In this document: piece after piece, positions 56,590 to 64,000 of the stretch
Numbering within the stretch: the stretch's first letter is position 1
How the letters are laid out: each line of letters opens with the position of its first letter
Assembly (NCBI GenBank): GCA_963995525.1
Contig: OZ023207.1
Location: 186,001 to 250,000, forward strand
Direction: 5' to 3'
DNA from: Escarpia spicata
Taxonomy: Eukaryota; Annelida; Polychaeta; Sabellida; Siboglinidae
DNA length: 64,000 bases
Translations under genes and position numbers: made by a program
The notes under the pieces: generated by a model
Seen by the model: the letters and a program-made list of their open reading frames with translations, nothing else
What the model was told of the DNA's origin: nothing
Databases searched by the model: none

Positions 56590-59500
56590 TCAAATACATG
56601 ACCGTGTTCTCACACTGTGGCTTGTTCACCTGGTCAAATACATGATCGTGTTCTCACACTGTGGCTAGTTCAACTGGTCAAATACATGATCGTGTTCTCA
56701 CACTGTGGCTAGTTCACCTGGTCAAATACATGATCGTGTTCTCACACTGTGGCTAGTTCACCTGGTCAAATACATGATCTTGTTCTCACACTGTGGCTTG
56801 TTCACCTGGTCAAATACATGATCGTGTTCTCACACAGTGGCTAGTTCACCTGGTCAAATACATGATCATGTTCTCACACTGTGGCTTGTTCACCTGGTCA
56901 AATACATGATCTCGTTCTTACACTGTGGCTAGTTCACCTGGTCAAATACATGATCTTGTTCTCACACTGTGGCTAGTTCACCTGGTCAAATACATGATCT
57001 TGTTCTCACACTGTGGCTAGTTCACCTGGTCAAATACATGATCTTGTTCTCACACTGTGGCTTGTTCACATGGTCAAATACATGATCTTGTTCTCACACT
57101 GTGGCTAGTTCACCTGGTCAAATACATGATCATGTTCTCACACTGTGGCTAGTTCACCTAGTCAAATACATGATCTTGTTCTCACACTGTGGCTTGTTCA
57201 CCGGGTCAAATACATGACCGTGTTCTCACACTGTGGATAGTTCACCTGGTCAAATACATGATCTTGTTCTCACACTGTGGCTTGTTCACCTGGTCAAATA
57301 CATGATCTTGTTCTCACACTGTGGCTAGTTCACCTGGTCAAATACATGATCTTGTTCTCGCACTGTGGCTTGTTCACCTGGTCAAATACATGATCTTGTT
57401 CTCACACTGTGGCAAGTTCACCTGGTCAAATACGTGATCATGTTCTCACACTGTGGCTAGTTCACCTGGTCAAATACATAATCTTGTTCTCACACTGTGG
57501 CTAGTTCACCTGGTCAAATACATGATCATGTTCTCACACTGTGGCTTGTTCACCTGGTCAAATACATGATCGTGTTCTCACACTGTGGCTAGTTCACCTG
57601 GTCAAATACATGATCATGTTCTCACACTGTGGCTAGTTCACCTGGTCAAATACATGATCATGTTCTCACACTGTGGCTTGTTCACCTGGTCAAATACATG
57701 ATCTTGTTCTCACACTGTGGCTAGTTCACCTGGTCAAATACATGATCTTGTTCTCACACTGTGGCTAATTCACCTGGTCAAATACATGATCTTGTTCTCA
57801 CACTGTGGCTTGTTCACCTGGTCAAATACATGATCGTGTTCTCACACTGTGGCTAGTTCACCTGGTCAAATACATGATCATGTTCTCACACTGTGGCTTG
57901 TTCACCTGGTCAAATACATGATCTTGTTCTCACACTGTGGCTAGTTCACCTGGTCAAATACATGATCATGTTCTCACACTGTGGCTAGTTCACCTGGTCA
58001 AATACACAATCTTGTTCTCACAATGTGGCTAGTTCACCTGGTCAAATACATGATCATGTTCTCACACTGTGGCTTGTTCACCTGGTCAAATACATGATCT
58101 TGTTCTCACACTGTGGCTAGTTCACCTGGTCAAATACATGATCATGTTCTCACACTGTGGCTAGTTCACCTGGTCAAATACACAATCTTGTTCTCACAAT
58201 GTGGCTAGTTCACCTGGTCAAATACATGATCATGTTCTCACACTGTGGCTTGTTCACCTGGTCAAATACATGATCGTGTTCTCACACTGTGGCTAGTTCA
58301 CCTGGTCAAATACATGATCATGTTCTCACACTGTGGCTTGTTCACCTGGTCAAATACATGATCTTGTTCTCACACTGTGGCTAGTTCACCTGGTCAAATA
58401 CATGATCTTGTTCTCACACTGTGGCTGGTTCACCTGGTCAAATACATGATCTTGTTCTCACACTGTGGCTAGTTCACCTGGTCAAATACATGATCTTGTT
58501 CTCACACTGTGGCTTGTTCACCTGGTCAAATACATGATCTTGTTCTCACACTGTGGCTAGTCAACCTGGTCAAATACATGATCATGTTCTCACACTGTGG
58601 CTAGTTAACCTGGTCAAATACTGGTCTTGTTCTCACACTGTGGCTTGTTCATCTGGTCAAATACATAATCTTGTTCTCACACTGTGGCTAGTTCACCTGG
58701 TCAAATACATGATCATGTTCTCACACTGTGGCTTGTTCACCTGGTCAAATACATGATCTTGTTCTCACACTGTGGCTAGTTCACCTGGTCAAATACATGA
58801 TCATGTTCTCACACTGTGGCTAGTTCACCTGGTCAAATACATAATCTTGTTCTCCCACTGTGGCTAGTTCACCTGGTCAAATACATGATCATGTTCTCAC
58901 ACTGTGGCTTGTTCACCTGGTCAAATACATGATCGTGTTCTCACACTGTGGCTAGTTCACCTGGTCAAATACATGATCATGTTCTCACACTGTGGCTAGT
59001 TCACCTGGTCAAATACATGATCTTGTTCTCACACTGTGGCTAGTTAACCTGGTCAAATACATGATCTTGTTCTCACACTGTGGCTAGTTCACCTGGTCAA
59101 ATACATGATCTTGTTCTCACACTGTGGCTAGTTCACCTGGTCAAATACATGATCTTGTTCTCACACTGTGGCTTGTACACCTGGTCAAATACATGATCTT
59201 GTTCTCACACTGTGGCTAGTTCACCTGGTCAAATACATGATCATGTTCTCACACTGTAGCTAGTTCACCTGGTCAAATACATGATCTTGTTCTCACACTG
59301 TGGCTTGTTCACCTGGTCTAATACATGACCGTGTTCTGACACTGTGGATAGTTCAACTGGTCAAATACATGATCTTGTTCTCACACTGTGGCTTGTTCAC
59401 CTGGTCAAATACATGATCTTGTTCTCACACTGTGGCTAGTTCACCTGGTCAAATACATGATCTTGTTCTCGCACTGTGGCTTGTTCACCTGGTCAAATAC

Positions 59501-62500
59501 ATGATCTTGTTCTCACACTGTGGCTAGTTCACCTGGTCAAATACATGATCTTGTTCTCACACTGTGGCTGGTTCACCTGGTCAAATACATGATCTTGTTC
59601 TCACACTGTGGCTAGTTCACCTGGTCAAATACATGATCTTGTTCTCACACTGTGGCTTGTTCACCTGGTCAAATACATGATCTTGTTCTCACACTGTGGC
59701 TAGTCAACCTGGTCAAATACATGATCATGTTCTCACACTGTGGCTAGTTAACCTGGTCAAATACTGGTCTTGTTCTCACACTGTGGCTTGTTCATCTGGT
59801 CAAATACATAATCTTGTTCTCACACTGTGGCTAGTTCACCTGGTCAAATACATGATCATGTTCTCACACTGTGGCTTGTTCACCTGGTCAAATACATGAT
59901 CTTGTTCTCACACTGTGGCTAGTTCACCTGGTCAAATACATGATCATGTTCTCACACTGTGGCTAGTTCACCTGGTCAAATACATAATCTTGTTCTCACA
60001 CTGTGGCTAGTTCACCTGGTCAAATACATGATCATGTTCTCACACTGTGGCTTGTTCACCTGGTCAAATACATGATCGTGTTCTCACACTGTGGCTAGTT
60101 CACCTGGTCAAATACATGATCATGTTCTCACACTGTGGCTAGTTCACCTGGTCAAATACATGATCTTGTTCTCACACTGTGGCTAGTTAACCTGGTCAAA
60201 TACATGATCTTGTTCTCACACTGTGGCTAGTTCACCTGGTCAAATACATGATCTTGTTCTCACACTGTGGCTAGTTCACCTGGTCAAATACATGATCTTG
60301 TTCTCACACTGTGGCTTGTACACCTGGTCAAATACATGATCTTGTTCTCACACTGTGGCTAGTTCACCTGGTCAAATACATGATCATGTTCTCACACTGT
60401 AGCTAGTTCACCTGGTCAAATACATGATCTTGTTCTCACACTGTGGCTTGTTCACCTGGTCTAATACATGACCGTGTTCTGACACTGTGGATAGTTCAAC
60501 TGGTCAAATACATGATCTTGTTCTCACACTGTGGCTTGTTCACCTGGTCAAATACATGATCTTGTTCTCACACTGTGGCTAGTTCACCTGGTCAAATACA
60601 TGATCATGTTCTCACACTGTGGCTAGTTCACCTGGTCAAATACATAATCTTGTTCTCACACTGTGGCTAGTTCACCTGGTCAAATACATGATCATGTTCT
60701 CACACTGTGGCTTGTTCACCTGGTCAAATACATGATCGTGTTCTCACACTGTGGCTAGTTCACCTGGTCAAATACATGATCATGTTCTCACACTGTGGCT
60801 AGTTCACCTGGTCAAATACATGATCTTGTTCTCACACTGTGGCTAGTTAACCTGGTCAAATACATGATCTTGTTCTCACACTGTGGCTAGTTCACCTGGT
60901 CAAATACATGATCTTGTTCTCACACTGTGGCTAGTTCACCTGGTCAAATACATGATCTTGTTCTCACACTGTGGCTTGTACACCTGGTCAAATACATGAT
61001 CTTGTTCTCACACTGTGGCTAGTTCACCTGGTCAAATACATGATCATGTTCTCACACTGTAGCTAGTTCACCTGGTCAAATACATGATCTTGTTCTCACA
61101 CTGTGGCTTGTTCACCTGGTCTAATACATGACCGTGTTCTGACACTGTGGATAGTTCAACTGGTCAAATACATGATCTTGTTCTCACACTGTGGCTTGTT
61201 CACCTGGTCAAATACATGATCTTGTTCTCACACTGTGGCTAGTTCACCTGGTCAAATACATGATCTTGTTCTCGCACTGTGGCTTGTTCACCTGGTCAAA
61301 TACATGATCTTGTTCTCACACTGTGGCTAGTTCACCTGGTCAAATACGTGATCATGTTCTCACACTGTCGCTAGTTCACCTGGTCAAATACATAGTCTTG
61401 TTCTCACACTGTGGCTAGTTCACCTGGTCAAATACATGATCATGTTCTCACACTGTGGCTTGTTCACCTGGTCAAATACATGATCGTGTTCTCACACTGT
61501 GGCTAGTTCACCTGGTCAAATACATGATCGTGTTCTCACACTGTGGCTAGTTCACCTGGTCAAATACATGATCATGTTCTCACACTGTGGCTAGTTCACC
61601 TGGTCAAATACATGATCTTGTTCTCACACTGTGGCTAATTCACCTGGTCAAATACATGATCTTGTTCTCACACTGTGGCTTGTTCACCTGGTCAAATACA
61701 TGATCATGTTCTCACACTGTGGCTTGTTCACCTGGTCAAATACATGATCGTGTTCTCACACTGTGGCTAGTTCACCTGGTCAAATACATGATCATGTTCT
61801 CACACTGTGGCTAATTCACCTGGTCAAATACACGATCATGTTCTCACACTGTGGCTTGTTCACCTGGTCAAATACATGATCTTGTTCTCACACTGTGGCT
61901 AGTTCACCTGGTCAAATACATGATCTTGTTCTCACACTGTGGCTAATTCACCTGGTCAAATACATGATCTTGTTCTCACACTGTGGCTTGTTCACCTGGT
62001 CAAATACATGATCGTGTTCTCACACTGTGGCTAGTTCACCTGGTCAAATACATGATCATGTTCTCACACTGTGGCTTGTTCACCTGGTCAAATACATGAT
62101 CTTGTTCTCACACTGTGGCTAGTTCACCTGGTCAAATACATGATCTTGTTCTCACACTGTGGCTAGTTCACCTGGTCAAATACACAATCTTGTTCTCACA
62201 ATGTGGCTAGTTCACCTGGTCAAATACATGATCATGTTCTCACACTGTGGCTTGTTAACCTGGTCAAATACTGGTCTTGTTCTCACACTGTGGCTTGTTC
62301 ATCTGGTCAAATACATAATCTTGTTCTCACACTGTGGCTAGTTCACCTGGTCAAATACATGATCATGTTCTCACACTGTGGCTTGTTCACCTGGTCAAAT
62401 ACATGATCTTGTTCTCACACTGTGGCTAGTTCACCTGGTCAAATACATGATCATGTTCTCACACTGTGGCTAGTTCACCTGGTCAAATACATAATCTTGT

Positions 62501-64000
62501 TCTCACACTGTGGCTAGTTCACCTGGTCAAATACATGATCATGTTCTCACACTGTGGCTTGTTCACCTGGTCAAATACATGATCGTGTTCTCACACTGTG
62601 GCTAGTTCACCTGGTCAAATACATGATCATGTTCTCACACTGTGGCTAGTTCACCTGGTCAAATACATGATCTTGTTCTCACACTGTGGCTAGTTCACCT
62701 GGTCAAATACATGATCTTGTTCTCACACTGTGGCTAGTTCACCTGGTCAAATACATGATCTTGTTCTCACACTGTGGCTAGTTCACCTGGTCAAATACAT
62801 GATCTTGTTCTCACACTGTGGCTTGTTCACCTGGTCAAATACATGATCTTGTTCTCACACTGTGGCTAGTTCACCTGGTCAAATACATGATCATGTTCTC
62901 ACACTGTAGCTAGTTCACCTGGTCAAATACATGATCTTGTTCTCACACTGTGGCTTGTTCACCTGGTCTAATACATGACCGTGTTCTGACACTGTGGATA
63001 GTTCACCTGGTCAAATACATGATCTTGTTCTCACACTGTGGCTTGTTCACCTGGTCAAATACATGATCTTGTTCTCACACTGTGGCTAGTTCACCTGGTC
63101 AAATACATGATCTTGTTCTCGCACTGTGGCTTGTTCACCTGGTCAAATACATGATCTTGTTCTCACACTGTGGCTAGTTCACCTGGTCAAATACGTGATC
63201 ATGTTCTCACACTGTCGCTAGTTCACCTGGTCAAATACATAGTCTTGTTCTCACACTGTGGCTAGTTCACCTGGTCAAATACATGATCATGTTCTCACAC
63301 TGTGGCTTGTTCACCTGGTCAAATACATGATCGTGTTCTCACACTGTGGCTAGTTCACCTGGTCAAATACATGATCGTGTTCTCACACTGTGGCTAGTTC
63401 ACCTGGTCAAATACATGATCATGTTCTCACACTGTGGCTAGTTCACCTGGTCAAATACATGATCTTGTTCTCACACTGTGGCTAATTCACCTGGTCAAAT
63501 ACATGATCTTGTTCTCACACTGTGGCTTGTTCACCTGGTCAAATACATGATCATGTTCTCACACTGTGGCTTGTTCACCTGGTCAAATACATGATCGTGT
63601 TCTCACACTGTGGCTAGTTCACCTGGTCAAATACATGATCATGTTCTCACACTGTGGCTAATTCACCTGGTCAAATACACGATCATGTTCTCACACTGTG
63701 GCTTGTTCACCTGGTCAAATACATGATCTTGTTCTCACACTGTGGCTAGTTCACCTGGTCAAATACATGATCTTGTTCTCACACTGTGGCTAATTCACCT
63801 GGTCAAATACATGATCTTGTTCTCACACTGTGGCTTGTTCACCTGGTCAAATACATGATCGTGTTCTCACACTGTGGCTAGTTCACCTGGTCAAATACAT
63901 GATCATGTTCTCACACTGTGGCTTGTTCACCTGGTCAAATACATGATCTTGTTCTCACACTGTGGCTAGTTCACCTGGTCAAATACATGATCTTGTTCTC
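56590..64000. repeat. 44-bp intronic minisatellite with nested higher-order repeats
   Basis: About 168 units of 44 bp (tgttctcacactgtggctag, ttcacctggtcaaatac, atgatct), running off the window. Variants at ctag/cttg and gatct/gatca/gatcg define longer periods. Rare landmarks recur: ctggttcacc (58425/59568) and gcttgtacac (59171/60314) at 1143 bp (26 units less 1 bp); ctaatacatgacc at 59318, 60461, 61121 and 62968 (1143, 660 and 1847 bp); acgtgatcat (61346/63193) and cacgatcatg (61831/63678) at 1847 bp. The array lies in the intron of the CXorf38-like gene. Short open frames within it are repeat translations. Confidence 0.95.

Noticed and set aside
56590..64000. 44-bp units read as possible CRISPR or protein repeats
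   Set aside because: There are no spacers between units, and the short open frames are broken by frequent stops at ctag; it is a plain minisatellite.

Overview
This window is metazoan nuclear DNA. It is AT-rich, has one spliced host exon with consensus splice sites, and carries several non-LTR retrotransposons with metazoan domain architectures. The CR1-type LINEs have an esterase-like ORF1, and a CXorf38-like exon is followed by a long intron. Together these best fit an invertebrate such as a bivalve or other lophotrochozoan, or a lancelet. The taxon is an inference and was not tested. There are no bacterial operons, rRNA genes or functional tRNA genes.

About 41 kb of the 64 kb (roughly 64%) is tandem repeat, in twelve unrelated families. 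From left to right these are: a 53-bp unit with 18-bp subunits (390-793 and 5934-6573); 162 bp (7095-9155); 55 bp (9952-10560); 178 bp (11506-22612 and 25208-25312); 29 bp (25640-29452); 74 bp (30763-31205); 87/88 bp (34542-37257); 120/129 bp (38847-46182); 45 bp (49602-51463); 62 bp (51583-52311); 99 bp (52312-53935 and 55844-55905); and 44 bp (56590 to the window end). Several show higher-order structure: alternating dimers in the 162-bp array, a 27-unit (4806-bp) tandem duplication in the 178-bp array, a 24-unit duplication in the 29-bp array, and 660/1143/1847-bp duplications in the 44-bp array.

The remaining third is mostly transposable elements, often sitting inside or at the edge of an array. 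Listed in order:
- a nearly complete two-ORF LINE on the minus strand (794-5933), inserted in the 53-bp array;
- a CR1 3' fragment (9156-9500);
- a CR1 with an open reverse transcriptase frame (22613-25207), inserted in the 178-bp array;
- a FLYWCH-MULE transposase remnant (29452-30361);
- a decayed CR1 (about 31640-38815) that contains a second, antisense LINE scrap and a 31-copy tandem expansion of its own coding sequence;
- a 5'-truncated LINE (46183-48690) and an L2-like 3' fragment (48708-49173);
- a TTAA-flanked element with a very large internal palindrome holding two tRNA-like sequences (53940-55843).

The only host-gene evidence is one exon at 55906-56434, resembling the N-terminal part of the CXorf38/DUF4559 family. 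Its 3' splice site lies in the last unit of the 99-bp array, and its downstream intron is filled to the window end by the 44-bp array. The two most interesting observations are the 99-bp satellite, whose every unit carries a 3'-splice-site-like module, and the satellite that arose from the coding sequence of a LINE. The twelve arrays and their higher-order duplications also make this window vulnerable to assembly error, so copy numbers should be treated as provisional.
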